The notes beneath the pieces were generated by a model, which made no database searches, was not told the origin of the DNA, and was given only the letters and a program-made list of their open reading frames with translations. Source: Clostridia bacterium (GTDB taxonomy: Bacteria > Bacillota > Clostridia > Christensenellales > Aristaeellaceae). From it: a DNA stretch of 64,000 nucleotides. The stretch lies in NCBI GenBank assembly GCA_017516765.1, contig JAFXBE010000016.1:60349-124348 (forward strand). Reading direction: 5' to 3'. The position numbers were made by a program, and so were the translations under genes. Positions 1 through 8,285 of this stretch are shown here, in pieces; positions within the stretch are counted from its first letter, which is position 1; each line of letters opens with the position of its first letter.

Positions 1-34
1 GCATCCGGAAGCTTTCCGGATGCTTGTTGTTTTT
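1..34 (+). terminator. Rho-independent terminator
   Basis: A perfect 10-bp stem with a 3-nt loop (1-23) is followed by TTGTTGTTTTT. It would end a plus-strand transcript entering from the left, and the palindrome could also act on the convergent mal operon. Confidence 0.75.
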
Positions 35-79
35 CTGCTTTCAAACTCCCCCTGCACCCGTGAAACGGGCGCAGCAGCA

Positions 80-128
80 GGGTGCAGGGGCATCATGCCC
101 CTGCCGGGGCGCGGGGCAGAGCCCCGCA
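80..128. repeat. Dispersed repeat E, copy 1
   Basis: GC-rich unit of about 47 bp with two adjacent hairpins: a GCAGGGG-catgatg-CCCCTGC type and a GGGGC-agag-GCCCC type. Related copies lie at 42163-42205 and, inverted, at 53606-53652. All three are between genes, here just downstream of the ATPase stop. Confidence 0.7.
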
Positions 129-149
129 TCCCCCGTATTCTCTCATCGA

Positions 150-1277
150 TCAGCCGTAGATCAGGTTCAGCTGGCTTTCCTTGTCGAAGAAGTGCATCAC
201 CTTGCCTTCGAAGGTAAGGTACAGCTGTGCGCCGTAGACCAGCTGATTGCGCTGCTCCATGGTCAGGTTGATGGTGGGCACGCGGGCAATGAGGCGGGTG
301 CCGTCTTCGGTGTAAACGTGCAGGTGCAGCTCGCTGCCCATCATTTCATTTACTTCCAGCTTACAGGGGATGGAGCCTTCGCCGCCATTGGCGGTAAGCA
401 CCATATGTTCGGGACGCACGCCCAGCATAATGCTGCCGGGGCAAACGTTCTTCCGGGTGAGCTCGTCCGTCTTCCCGCCGGTCACTTCAATCTTTGCGCC
501 AAAGGGGGTAACGAACCAGCGGTCGCCTTCCTTGACCAGCTCGGTCTCCAGCAGGTTCATCTTGGGTGCGCCGATAAACTCGGCAACAAAGATGTTGCGG
601 GGCATTTCAAAAACCTCGGTGGGGGTGCCTACCTGCTCGATGATGCCGTCCCGCATGATGACGATGCGGTCGCCGAGGGTCATGGCCTCGGTCTGGTCGT
701 GGGTAACGTAGACGAAGGTGGTATCCAACTTCTGACGCAGCAGAATGATCTCGGCACGCATCTGATTGCGCAGTTTGGCATCCAGGTTGGACAGGGGTTC
801 GTCCATCAGGAATACCTTGGCGTTGCGCACCATGGCGCGACCGATGGCTACACGCTGGCGCTGACCGCCGCTGAGGGCGCGGGGCTTGCGGGTCAGGTAT
901 TCGGTAATGCCCAGAATCTCGGCGGCGTTGGTCACCTTCTCGTAGATCTCGTCCTCGGGCATCTTCTTCAGCCGCAGAGAGAAGGCGATGTTGTCATACA
1001 CCGTCATGTGGGGATAAAGGGCATAGTTCTGGAAAACCATGGCGATATCGCGATCCTTGGGCTGCAGGTCGTTGACCACTTCCCCATCGATCTCGATGGT
1101 GCCGCCGGAGATATCCTCCAGACCGGCGATCATGCGCAGGGTGGTGGATTTGCCGCAGCCGGAGGGGCCGACGAACACCACGAATTCCTTGTCTGCGATC
1201 TCCAGATTAAAATCGTGCACCGCAGTTACTTTGTTATCATAAACCTTTTTCACGTCTGTCAGTTTGACGCTTGCCAT
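150..1277 (-). CDS. ugpC: Sugar ABC transporter ATPase (MsmX/UgpC/MalK family)
   Basis: Cytoplasmic ATPase of 375 aa that powers a sugar importer. Walker A GPSGCGKST is at residues 37-45, the signature LSGGQ at about 135-139 and Walker B FLMDEP at about 156-161. The last ~130 residues form the OB-fold/TOBE regulatory region of the CUT1 family, and the length is typical. It is last in malE-malF-malG-ATPase, 43 bp after malG, so it most likely drives that maltodextrin importer. Homologues (MsmX, MsmK) often serve several importers, and the Lpl-type permeases at 15048-17450 have no ATPase nearby, so this protein may serve them too (inference). Confidence 0.96.
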   Translation of the reverse strand: MASVKLTDVKKVYDNKVTAVHDFNLEIADKEFVVFVGPSGCGKSTTLRMIAGLEDISGGTIEIDGEVVNDLQPKDRDIAMVFQNYALYPHMTVYDNIAFSLRLKKMPEDEIYEKVTNAAEILGITEYLTRKPRALSGGQRQRVAIGRAMVRNAKVFLMDEPLSNLDAKLRNQMRAEIILLRQKLDTTFVYVTHDQTEAMTLGDRIVIMRDGIIEQVGTPTEVFEMPRNIFVAEFIGAPKMNLLETELVKEGDRWFVTPFGAKIEVTGGKTDELTRKNVCPGSIMLGVRPEHMVLTANGGEGSIPCKLEVNEMMGSELHLHVYTEDGTRLIARVPTINLTMEQRNQLVYGAQLYLTFEGKVMHFFDKESQLNLIYG

Positions 1278-1320
1278 AGATGTTGTCTCCTTTCATCCTA
1301 ATGGGCGGGCAGGGTGTGCA

Positions 1321-2211
1321 TCAGCCCTTGACTGCGCCGCCGGTAACGCCTTCCACGTAGTACTTCTGCAGGCACATGAACAGAATGGTAACCGGTACAG
1401 CCACCAGCACACCGCCTGCGCAGAACATGGTGTAGAACTTGGAGATCTGGTCCTTGTTGAGCCAGTTGTACAAGCCTACGGCCACATTCATGCCCTTGGA
1501 GGTGCCAAAGGCGATGTAGCGGGCGAAAACGAAGTCTCCCCACGGGCCCATGAAAGCCGTCAGGATGGTGTAGATAACGATGGGCTTGGAAAGCGGCAGG
1601 ATGATCTTCTTGAGTACCTGGAAACGGGTGGCGCCGTCCACACGGGCTGCCTCATCCAGCGATTTGGGAATGGTATCGAAGAAGCCCTTGGAAACGTAGT
1701 AGCCCATACCGGAGGATGCCACGTATACCAGAATCAGACCCGGTACGGAGTTTTCCTGTGTCATGCCCAGATCCTTCAGCACCCGGTAGAGGATGATCAT
1801 GGTCAGCATGCCGGGGAACATGCCGAGGATCAGCATCAGGCGCATGAGGGGCTTGCGCATCTTGAAGCGGAAGCGGGAGAGGGTGTAGCTCATGCACAGC
1901 ACAATGATCGTCTGCAGCACGGCGGTGATCAGCGCGCTGATGAAGGTGTTCAGATACCAGCGGGGGAAGTCGGTCTGGAAAAGCCTTACGTAGTTATCCA
2001 GCCCCCACTTCTGGGGGATCACATAACCTACCTGATGGGTGTTTTCCACACGGAAGGACTGAAGCAGGATGCATACAAAGGGAATCAGCCAGATGATGCT
2101 GATGATGATCAGCAGGGTATAAATGGCTGTGTTGCTCAGAGCACGGGAGACACGCAGACCCATGTGACGGCGTGCGGGACGGGAGTCATTCTGCAATGTA
2201 TTGGTACTCAT
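1321..2211 (-). CDS. malG: Maltose/maltodextrin ABC permease MalG
   Basis: Inner-membrane permease of 296 aa with six predicted hydrophobic segments. The EAA loop that contacts the ATPase reads EAARVDGA followed by the conserved LP. The C-terminus VTGGAVKG is the usual MalG-type ending. It pairs with MalF to form the channel for maltose or short maltodextrins. Its ATG overlaps the malF stop by one base (TAATG), which implies translational coupling. Substrate is inferred from the MalF/MalE neighbours and the GH13 amylase about 4 kb away. Confidence 0.94.
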   Translation of the reverse strand: MSTNTLQNDSRPARRHMGLRVSRALSNTAIYTLLIIISIIWLIPFVCILLQSFRVENTHQVGYVIPQKWGLDNYVRLFQTDFPRWYLNTFISALITAVLQTIIVLCMSYTLSRFRFKMRKPLMRLMLILGMFPGMLTMIILYRVLKDLGMTQENSVPGLILVYVASSGMGYYVSKGFFDTIPKSLDEAARVDGATRFQVLKKIILPLSKPIVIYTILTAFMGPWGDFVFARYIAFGTSKGMNVAVGLYNWLNKDQISKFYTMFCAGGVLVAVPVTILFMCLQKYYVEGVTGGAVKG

Positions 2212-3746
2212 TACTGGAAATCCTCCTCATTCTTGATAGACGGCAGCACATTGTAGACCACCAGCGAGATGAGCGCCACCACCACGAACACCAGAATACC
2301 CACCACAGAGGCCAGATAATACTGGCTTTCTGCGCCGGTGGTGATCTTGAACAGCCAGGTGATGAGCAGGTCGGTATAGCCGACCGCGCCGGCCGCCGAG
2401 GAGGCATCCGGGTTGGTGGGCGCGCCGCCGGTAAGCAGATAAATAACGTTGAAGTTATTCATATTGCCTGTAAAGCTGGTCAGCAGATAGGGGCCGGTAA
2501 CGAACAGCATGTACGGCAGGGTGATCTTGGTATACTGCTGCCATGCATTGGCGCCGTCGATACGGGCGGATTCGTAGAGATCCTGCGGGATGTTCATCAG
2601 GATACCGGTGGTGATGAGCATCAGGTACGGGATACCGATCCAGATGTTGATCAGGATCACGGTGATCCTTGCCCAGGTGGGATCCTCCCAGAAGGGCAGC
2701 GCCTGCTGGATCCAGCCCATGTTCATCAGGAAGCCGTTGATGATGCCGTTTTTGGCAAACATCTTGGATACGTACAACAGGGAAATGAACTGGGGAATGG
2801 CGATGGTGAGCACCAGCACGGTACGCCAGACCTTCTTGAGCTTGATGCCCTTCTTGTTGATGGCCATTGCCACGAACATGCCAAGAAAATAGTTGGTGAA
2901 GGTGGCGAAGAAAGCCCACATCAACGTCCAGGAGAGCACCTCGCCGAAGGTGGCGGCATAGGACTGCCCGCCGCCGGCAGACTGCCAGTTGAGCATGGTG
3001 TTGAAGTTATCCAGCCCCACCCAGGTGAACAGGTTGTTGTAGTAACCGTCGTGGGTGCCGTCGTAGTTGGTAAAGGCGACCAGCACCATAAACACGATGG
3101 GCAACACCGTAAAAATGAGGATGCCCGTAAGCGGCAGGGACAGCAGGGTCTTGTGGAACTGATCATCCACCAGAGAGCGCAGGTCGTCTTTGCCGGACTT
3201 CAGCTTTTTGCCCGTGGCAAGGATCTTTTCTGCCATTTGGTTCTGCTTTACGTTGACCCGCCATGTGTAGATAAAAGCGATGATGAAGAAGATGGTCAGA
3301 ACGCCGTAGAGCAGGATTTTGAAGGAGTTGTCGTTGTAGGTGGTAACATAGGTGTCGAAGATGATGTTGTACTCTTCGGTGGGACCCACCTTGCCAAGGC
3401 TGGGCAGCATGGAAAGCCAGTAGCCGCCGGCAAGGATCATATAAGCGATAAAGACGATCTCAAAAAGCAAAAACAAAAGCCCGCGCAGGATCTGCCCCCG
3501 CGCCAGATTGCCAAAGCCCATGACCAGAAAGGAGAGCCTGGTCTTCCAATCGCCGTTGACAAAGGTGCTCCAGATATCGCTTACTTCTTTGCCGATGGCG
3601 CTGCCTGCGGTTTTGATCAGGTTCCACAGGGCAACGAACAGACCGCCGATCTTTTTCGGGATAGAGCAGAAAAAGCCGGCGATCCGGTAGAGAAGCCTCT
3701 GGCCTTTGGACAGCTTCAGATATTCAAGATCCGTATACTGTTTCAT
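2211..3746 (-). CDS. malF: Maltose/maltodextrin ABC permease MalF
   Basis: Membrane permease of 511 aa, longer than the ~300 aa of generic sugar permeases and close to enterobacterial MalF. The first ~220 residues carry an amphipathic start, two to three helices and a charged stretch, and the binding-protein-dependent permease core follows. The EAA loop reads ESARIDGANAW. It forms the channel with MalG and receives sugar from the upstream binding protein. A GC-rich hairpin (3774-3802) separates it from malE. The ATG follows an AAGGAG-type ribosome binding site. Confidence 0.94.
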   Translation of the reverse strand: MKQYTDLEYLKLSKGQRLLYRIAGFFCSIPKKIGGLFVALWNLIKTAGSAIGKEVSDIWSTFVNGDWKTRLSFLVMGFGNLARGQILRGLLFLLFEIVFIAYMILAGGYWLSMLPSLGKVGPTEEYNIIFDTYVTTYNDNSFKILLYGVLTIFFIIAFIYTWRVNVKQNQMAEKILATGKKLKSGKDDLRSLVDDQFHKTLLSLPLTGILIFTVLPIVFMVLVAFTNYDGTHDGYYNNLFTWVGLDNFNTMLNWQSAGGGQSYAATFGEVLSWTLMWAFFATFTNYFLGMFVAMAINKKGIKLKKVWRTVLVLTIAIPQFISLLYVSKMFAKNGIINGFLMNMGWIQQALPFWEDPTWARITVILINIWIGIPYLMLITTGILMNIPQDLYESARIDGANAWQQYTKITLPYMLFVTGPYLLTSFTGNMNNFNVIYLLTGGAPTNPDASSAAGAVGYTDLLITWLFKITTGAESQYYLASVVGILVFVVVALISLVVYNVLPSIKNEEDFQ

Positions 3747-3773
3747 AACCGGAATTCGCTCCTTTTAAGGAAA

Positions 3774-3802
3774 GGCCGGAACCAACCGAGTTGGCTCCGG
3801 CC
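3774..3802 (-). terminator. Intercistronic hairpin between malE and malF
   Basis: 13-bp arms with one mismatch and a 3-nt loop, followed on the minus strand by TTTCCTT. In mal operons such hairpins cause partial termination or protect the upstream message, giving more binding protein than permease. That role is inferred here. Confidence 0.65.
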
Positions 3803-3844
3803 AGATGTGTGACGGTTCAGCGGCTGCTGTGCAGCCCTTGCTCA

Positions 3845-5368
3845 TCAGTTTTTGATGATGTTGATGTCGCTGCCGTTGATGGTGATGGTGTAGTTACCGG
3901 CCTCGGCAAACACGATGTTGTTGTCGGGGTTGTCGGCGCCCAGATCCTTGATGAGCTCCTTGCCGACGGTAACCTGAGCAAAGCCCTTATCGGTGCCCCA
4001 GTCGCCGGGGTTGACGATGCGGCCGCCCATGTAATCGCTCTCGGGCACATCCAGAGTGAGGGTGTTGTTCTTGATGTAGTAGGTATCGGTATCGTCAGCG
4101 TTGTTCCAGCCGTTCCAGGCGCCTACGAAGAGCAGAGCGGAGGTATCCAGCTTGAACAGGTTGCTGATCTTGTCGTGGTAGTTGTCCAGAGCCAGCTGCA
4201 GACCGGCCTCGTCGGTGGCGGCCTTAACGTCGTCGCCGATCACCTTGCCGATATCCCACCAGGAACCATGGACCTGACCCTGAGGCACAGCGTACTCGGC
4301 CTGAGCCAGCAGAGCATTCAGACCGGGGTGAGCCTTAACGGCTTCGGACTGCTGCAGAGCGGTGATGGAGGGGCCCCAAGAACGGGCTTCGAAACGACCC
4401 ATCTGGCACTCGTCGCCGGTCAGGTACTGAGCCAGCCGATGCAGAGCGGCGGCACGGGCGGGATCGACCTGAGGCTTAACGCCCATCAGCTTGCAGCCCT
4501 TGAAGGAGCCCAGATGATAGGAGGTGCCGTCCACTTCGAAGGAGGGCAGATCGGCAACGCCCATGTTGTCGCCCAGAATGCCCTTGATGGTTTCGTAGTC
4601 CCACATACCGGTCACAACGATGGCGGCGTTGGAGGAGAACTCGGCGCCGGAAGCGGAGGACAGGTGGAAGGGAGACTTGACCAGCTTTTCCATACCCTTA
4701 ACGGCGATGAGGCCCTCGGGGCTGTTGAAGGTATCCTTTACGGACACGAACTGGCCTTCAGCATCGGTTTCCCAGGTGGATTCGCAGCCGGTGCCGAAGA
4801 AGAAGGAAGCAAGGTACCAGGCAGAGGTCTGCTGCTCGAAGGCAAAGTACTTCTGGGCGGCTTCGCAATCGGCGATGAGGGCTTCCAGAGAGTCGATGTG
4901 CTCTTCGGGGATGACGCTCTTGTCGTAGTACATGAAGTAGCCGTTATCGGCAGAGAGAGGATAGGCGTACAGGGTGTCGCCCACGGTGGCGGCGGCAACG
5001 GCGAAGGGATCGTTGGTTGCAGCAACGTTCTCGCCGGCCTTCACGCCCAGCTTGGCCAGAGCGCCGGCCTGCACCAGACGGGCGAACTGGTCCTGAGCAA
5101 AGCAGAACAGGTCGCCGCCGGCTTCTACGTCGGTAACCATGTTGGTAGCGGCTTCGGCTTCGGAAACAGCCTCAACGGTAGCGTTGAAGGTGATGCCCAG
5201 CTCGTTGGACTGGTTGTAGGCTTCGATCTGGGTCTTGGTCAGATCCACGATCTCGGCAGCAACCCAAACAGTGATGTCGTAGGTGCCTGCCAGCTCGGTA
5301 GCGCCGGCAGCGCCGACCATGGAGAGCACCATGATGGCAGCAAGCAGGTAAGCCAGGAACTTTTTCAT
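3845..5368 (-). CDS. malE: Maltose/maltodextrin-binding protein with an extra C-terminal carbohydrate-binding-like domain
   Basis: Exported solute-binding protein of 507 aa. A signal peptide (about 1-24) ends GAAGAT-ELAG and has no lipobox cysteine. Residues ~28-395 fit the MalE/CUT1 binding-protein fold, for example the GMWDYETIKG and PSFEVDG segments. The last ~105 residues are not part of that fold. They start near FVGAWNGWN and look like a beta-sandwich starch-binding module of the SusE/SusF type, which would make the protein a binding protein plus CBM fusion. Normal family length is about 400-420 aa. It is first in the mal operon, behind a strong promoter at 5497-5525. The missing lipid anchor is odd for a Firmicute, and retention could be through the extra domain (inference). 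Confidence 0.9.
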   Translation of the reverse strand: MKKFLAYLLAAIMVLSMVGAAGATELAGTYDITVWVAAEIVDLTKTQIEAYNQSNELGITFNATVEAVSEAEAATNMVTDVEAGGDLFCFAQDQFARLVQAGALAKLGVKAGENVAATNDPFAVAAATVGDTLYAYPLSADNGYFMYYDKSVIPEEHIDSLEALIADCEAAQKYFAFEQQTSAWYLASFFFGTGCESTWETDAEGQFVSVKDTFNSPEGLIAVKGMEKLVKSPFHLSSASGAEFSSNAAIVVTGMWDYETIKGILGDNMGVADLPSFEVDGTSYHLGSFKGCKLMGVKPQVDPARAAALHRLAQYLTGDECQMGRFEARSWGPSITALQQSEAVKAHPGLNALLAQAEYAVPQGQVHGSWWDIGKVIGDDVKAATDEAGLQLALDNYHDKISNLFKLDTSALLFVGAWNGWNNADDTDTYYIKNNTLTLDVPESDYMGGRIVNPGDWGTDKGFAQVTVGKELIKDLGADNPDNNIVFAEAGNYTITINGSDINIIKN

Positions 5369-5496
5369 AATGAAATCATCCTTTCTTTATCGTTCTTCAG
5401 GCATAACAGCCATAGAAACCTTTTTCGGGGGGTGACAAAAAAGAGGTACGGGCATCTCGCCCTGCCTGACTTTTTTATCTCCTGTGTTGTGACTCT

Positions 5497-5525
5497 ATTG
5501 TAACCAATCTCGGTTGCATTGTCAA
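5497..5525 (-). promoter_or_regulatory. Promoter of the malEFG operon
   Basis: Minus-strand TTGACA (5520-5525), 17-bp spacer, TACAAT (5497-5502), about 130 bp before malE. The spacer holds GCAACCG and GGTTAC half-sites suggestive of a LacI/MalR-type operator. Confidence 0.85.
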
Positions 5526-5526
5526 G

Positions 5527-5540
5527 GGAAATCGTTTGCA
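5527..5540 (-). promoter_or_regulatory. cre-like operator upstream of the mal promoter
   Basis: On the minus strand TGCAAACGATTTCC matches the CcpA cre consensus TGNAANCGNTNNCA at all fixed positions but the last. It touches the -35 box. A second TGCAACC half-site lies at about 5567-5573. CcpA or MalR control is inferred. Confidence 0.5.
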
Positions 5541-5716
5541 CAAGTATAAAAAATTTTGGAAACGTGGTTGCATGCGTTGATTTTATTGGGTTTTTGGCTG
5601 CGGAGAAATTTTGACCCGAAAATACATTCTATTGTTTGCTGTGGGGTGGGAAGGGCGGGCGGTGACTTGGATGGGGGCGTTGTTTGGGGTGGCGGGTAAC
5701 CCGAAGCGGTGCGCCG

Positions 5717-5882
5717 CTCTTGCTCCATGCACCCTCAGTCGCCTAACGGCGACAGCCTACGGCCCGCAACCTCAGTCGGCGTGCAGCCCACTAACCGTGG
5801 TCTACACTTGCTTCGGTTGACGACTGCGGGTCGCTAACGCCTTCGGCGTTGTGCGCACTGCGCACGCGCTTCCCTCCGTCGC
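5717..5882 (-). repeat. Dispersed repeat B, copy 1
   Basis: About 166 bp, roughly 95 % identical by eye to 12229-12398 in opposite orientation. It contains the palindromes GTGCGCACTGCGCAC and ACGCCTTCGGCGT and the CCCTCAGTCGCC...GGCGACAG hairpin. No coding capacity is evident. Confidence 0.8.
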
Positions 5883-6037
5883 CCACCTTCGGAAGGAGCC
5901 TGAGGAAGGTGGCTGCCCGAAGGGCAGACGGAAGGATTGTACGTAACATCCTTCGCCAAGTACAATCCCTCAGCCCCTACGGGGCAGCTCCCTTTACACA
6001 AGGGAGCCTTTTTCGGTTGGCTATCCCCACGACAAAA

Positions 6038-6296
6038 CGGAGCCGGGTTCATACCCGGCTCCGCAGACTGTCGAAAAACCCCAGAGGTGTTGGAGGGCCA
6101 CAGCCCTCTGACTGCAAATCCGAAACCAGCGACATGCGCGGTGGTTTCGGAACCCTTGCGCAGCAAGGGGTTCCTATCGCCGTTTGCCGCCCGGGGAGCC
6201 GTAGGCTCCTAGGCAAACGGTGCAAAAGTCGTCAAAAAAGTCGCCGTAGGCGAGTTTTTTGACGAACTGCGGAGCCGGGTTCATACCCGGCTCCGC
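6038..6296 (-). mobile_element. 205-bp terminator-targeting MITE-like element, copy 1, with 27-bp target duplications
   Basis: The element is 6065-6269 on the minus strand, starting CAGTTCGTCAAAAAAC and ending GACAGTCT. It is flanked by exact 27-bp direct repeats (6270-6296 and 6038-6064), each being the terminator hairpin of the GH53 gene. The T-tract (TTTTGTC) follows only the distal copy. Imperfect terminal inverted repeats share GTCAAA/GTCGAA cores. It is about 85 % identical to the copy at 25750-25954 and exactly the same length. It encodes no transposase. Confidence 0.85.
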
Positions 6297-6312
6297 AGAG
6301 ATCATCTTTTTC

Positions 6313-8256
6313 TTATTTGACCGAATTGAGCATGGCGTCGTCGATCTTGCCCCAGGCACCGTTGCCTGCGCCTTGGCACTTCACATACACGCCCACGGTC
6401 ACCTCGCTGCCCTCGGCATGCTCAAAGACCGGGGTAACGCCCTCGCTCCAGCTGCCGTAGCCGGTGATGGTCATGGGGGCGGTGGCGACGGTCTTGCCAT
6501 CCACCTTCACATAGGCGTACACCTCGTGCTCGCCCGCATCGCCGCCCATGATGGACGCCGCAAAGCGGAACTTGCCCGCGGGCAGCTCGGTCACGGTCTG
6601 CTCCAGCGTGAATTCCACGCTGTTCCGGGCGGCGCTCCAGAAATGCATGTGCTTGCTGCCGGTAAGGGAGTCGGTCAGCTTGTCCTCCACATACAATTCG
6701 TCCGCCTTGCCCAGATCTGTCCACGTCCAGCCCGTGCCGCCTTCTTCGAAGCTGTAGTCGGTCAGGTAGTTGTATTCCACCATGGATACATAGCAGTTGG
6801 CCTGCATGCCCCCTGCCGTGCCGGTGATCTGATAGCGGTTCACGCCGCCGGTCATCATCTGCTGCCGCTGATCGTCGGTCAGATCCCACTGCACGGGGAT
6901 CGCCTGACGGCTGTCGTCGGTCATGACGGCATTCACGGTCTCGGGCAGCACCAGCTCTGCGTTCAGGTCGCAGATGATGGTCACATCCTCCAGCGCATCG
7001 GCGGTGGCGGGGATCTCGTTGCCCTCCCGCATCAGCCGGAACACCTTGAGAGATTCCAGCGGATGACCCGTTGCATCGAACAGCGCCTGATTATCCACCG
7101 CGCAGCCGCCGTAGTACTTGCCCGCATCGTTCGGGTCGTAACCCGCGGCGTAGCTGCTGGCCCAGCCGGAGCCGTACTGCTCCCACAGGGCGTGGTTCTG
7201 CTCCCAGCTTTCGGTGCCCACGGTGATCCACGTACCCTCCCAGTACACCACGCCGATGCCCGCCGGGGTGCCGTTGACCATGGTATCCGTGATGGCGCGC
7301 AGGTTGTTGGCCTGCCCCTGCACGGTGAAGGGATAATCCTTCACCACAGCGCCGCCGTCGCCGATGGTGTTGCCGTTGAAGTCGGTATCCGCACCGGTGT
7401 AGGCATAGGAGGTCTCCATGACCATGACCTTTTTGCCGTAGGTATCGGCGATCTGGGTAAGCACAGAGGACAGGTTTTCCAGACTGCCGTGCCAGTAGGG
7501 GTAGTAGGAGGAGGCGAACACATCGTAATCCACCTGATAATACGCCAGCTTCTTGGCGTAGGTAAGGTAGCTGTCGCCCTTCTCCGGGTTGGCGAAGTGC
7601 AGCGCCACCAGCGCATCGGGGTATACCTCACGGGTGGCCTTTGCGCCGGCCTGCATCAGATACTGGATGTTGAACCAGATCTTCTCGCCGCACATGTACT
7701 GGTTGGTCTCGTTGCCTACCTGCACCATGCCCACATCCACGCCCGCGGCCTTGAGCTGCTCCAGGCAATCCTTGGTATACTGATAGACCGCATCGGTCTT
7801 TTCCTCGATCTCCATGCCTACCCATGCCTTGGGCACCATCTGTTTGGCGGGGTCTGCCCAGAAATCGGAGTAATGGAAGTTGACCAGCAGCTTCATGCCG
7901 TATTGGGTGGCCCGCTTGCCGATCTCCACCGCATTGGCGATATCGCAGTTGCCGCCGCCGTAGCCGTTGCCCTGCCCATCGAAGGGATCGTTCCAGACGC
8001 GCACACGGATGTGGGTAACGCCGTTATCCGCCAGCACCTTGTAGACATCGGTCTCGTTGCCGTCAAAATCGTAATACTTGACGCCGCTCTTCTCCAGAGC
8101 GGGCACGCAGGAGGCATCCATGCCGAAGATAAAGTCTTCGGGCAGATTTTCCACCTTCTTTACATAGAGGGAGCTTTCCTCCGCCAGAGCGGCGGGGCAG
8201 CACAGCGCCGCCAGCAGGCACAGCGCCAGCGTCAGGGGGAGCCATTTTCGGAACAT
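6313..8256 (-). CDS. ganB: Secreted endo-beta-1,4-galactanase (GH53) with Ig-like and C-terminal CBM61-like region
   Basis: Extracellular enzyme of 647 aa that cuts beta-1,4-galactan side chains of pectin or type I arabinogalactan. The signal peptide (1-26) ends AALAEE. The GH53 barrel (about 40-390) begins IFGMDAS, with acid/base Glu in VQVGNETN (about 182) and nucleophile Glu in VMETSYAYT (about 281), and includes RVRVWNDP and NFHYSDFWADP. An Ig-like domain follows (about 420-490), then a ~150-residue jelly-roll-like region starting near YSFEEGGTGW that resembles CBM61. It lies alone, followed by a terminator that has been split by a mobile element. Confidence 0.93.
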   Translation of the reverse strand: MFRKWLPLTLALCLLAALCCPAALAEESSLYVKKVENLPEDFIFGMDASCVPALEKSGVKYYDFDGNETDVYKVLADNGVTHIRVRVWNDPFDGQGNGYGGGNCDIANAVEIGKRATQYGMKLLVNFHYSDFWADPAKQMVPKAWVGMEIEEKTDAVYQYTKDCLEQLKAAGVDVGMVQVGNETNQYMCGEKIWFNIQYLMQAGAKATREVYPDALVALHFANPEKGDSYLTYAKKLAYYQVDYDVFASSYYPYWHGSLENLSSVLTQIADTYGKKVMVMETSYAYTGADTDFNGNTIGDGGAVVKDYPFTVQGQANNLRAITDTMVNGTPAGIGVVYWEGTWITVGTESWEQNHALWEQYGSGWASSYAAGYDPNDAGKYYGGCAVDNQALFDATGHPLESLKVFRLMREGNEIPATADALEDVTIICDLNAELVLPETVNAVMTDDSRQAIPVQWDLTDDQRQQMMTGGVNRYQITGTAGGMQANCYVSMVEYNYLTDYSFEEGGTGWTWTDLGKADELYVEDKLTDSLTGSKHMHFWSAARNSVEFTLEQTVTELPAGKFRFAASIMGGDAGEHEVYAYVKVDGKTVATAPMTITGYGSWSEGVTPVFEHAEGSEVTVGVYVKCQGAGNGAWGKIDDAMLNSVK

Positions 8257-8285
8257 GGGGTTCTGCCTCCTTTTGCTTTTGGGAA

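Larger units (their letters stand above)
5369..6312. other. 944-bp intergenic region: promoter plus dispersed repeats
   Basis: Holds the mal promoter (5497-5525), a cre-like site, an inverted copy of repeat B (5717-5882), further hairpins of the CTCCTTCGGAAGGAG type (5884-6030) and one 205-bp mobile element with its 27-bp duplications (6038-6296). Short open frames here are repeat translations without family matches or good ribosome sites, so no gene is called. Confidence 0.8.

Noticed and set aside
24..1301. Long plus-strand open frame opposite the ATPase gene
   Set aside because: Shadow of the GC-rich coding sequence on the minus strand. The minus frame has full ABC motifs, and the plus translation has no family features. 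The same applies to other long antisense frames, for example opposite 9468, 12838, 43181 and 61213.
5834..6262. Open frames of 80-140 residues in the 5.8-6.3 kb gap
   Set aside because: They are translations of repeats B, D and the 205-bp element. Near-identical peptides recur at 12.2, 25.9 and 52.5 kb, and no ribosome sites are seen.
6038..6299. Two terminator hairpins in tandem as an ordinary double terminator
   Set aside because: The same hairpin-205 bp-hairpin layout occurs at 25723-25981 with a different hairpin but the same inner element. Insertion with target duplication explains both.
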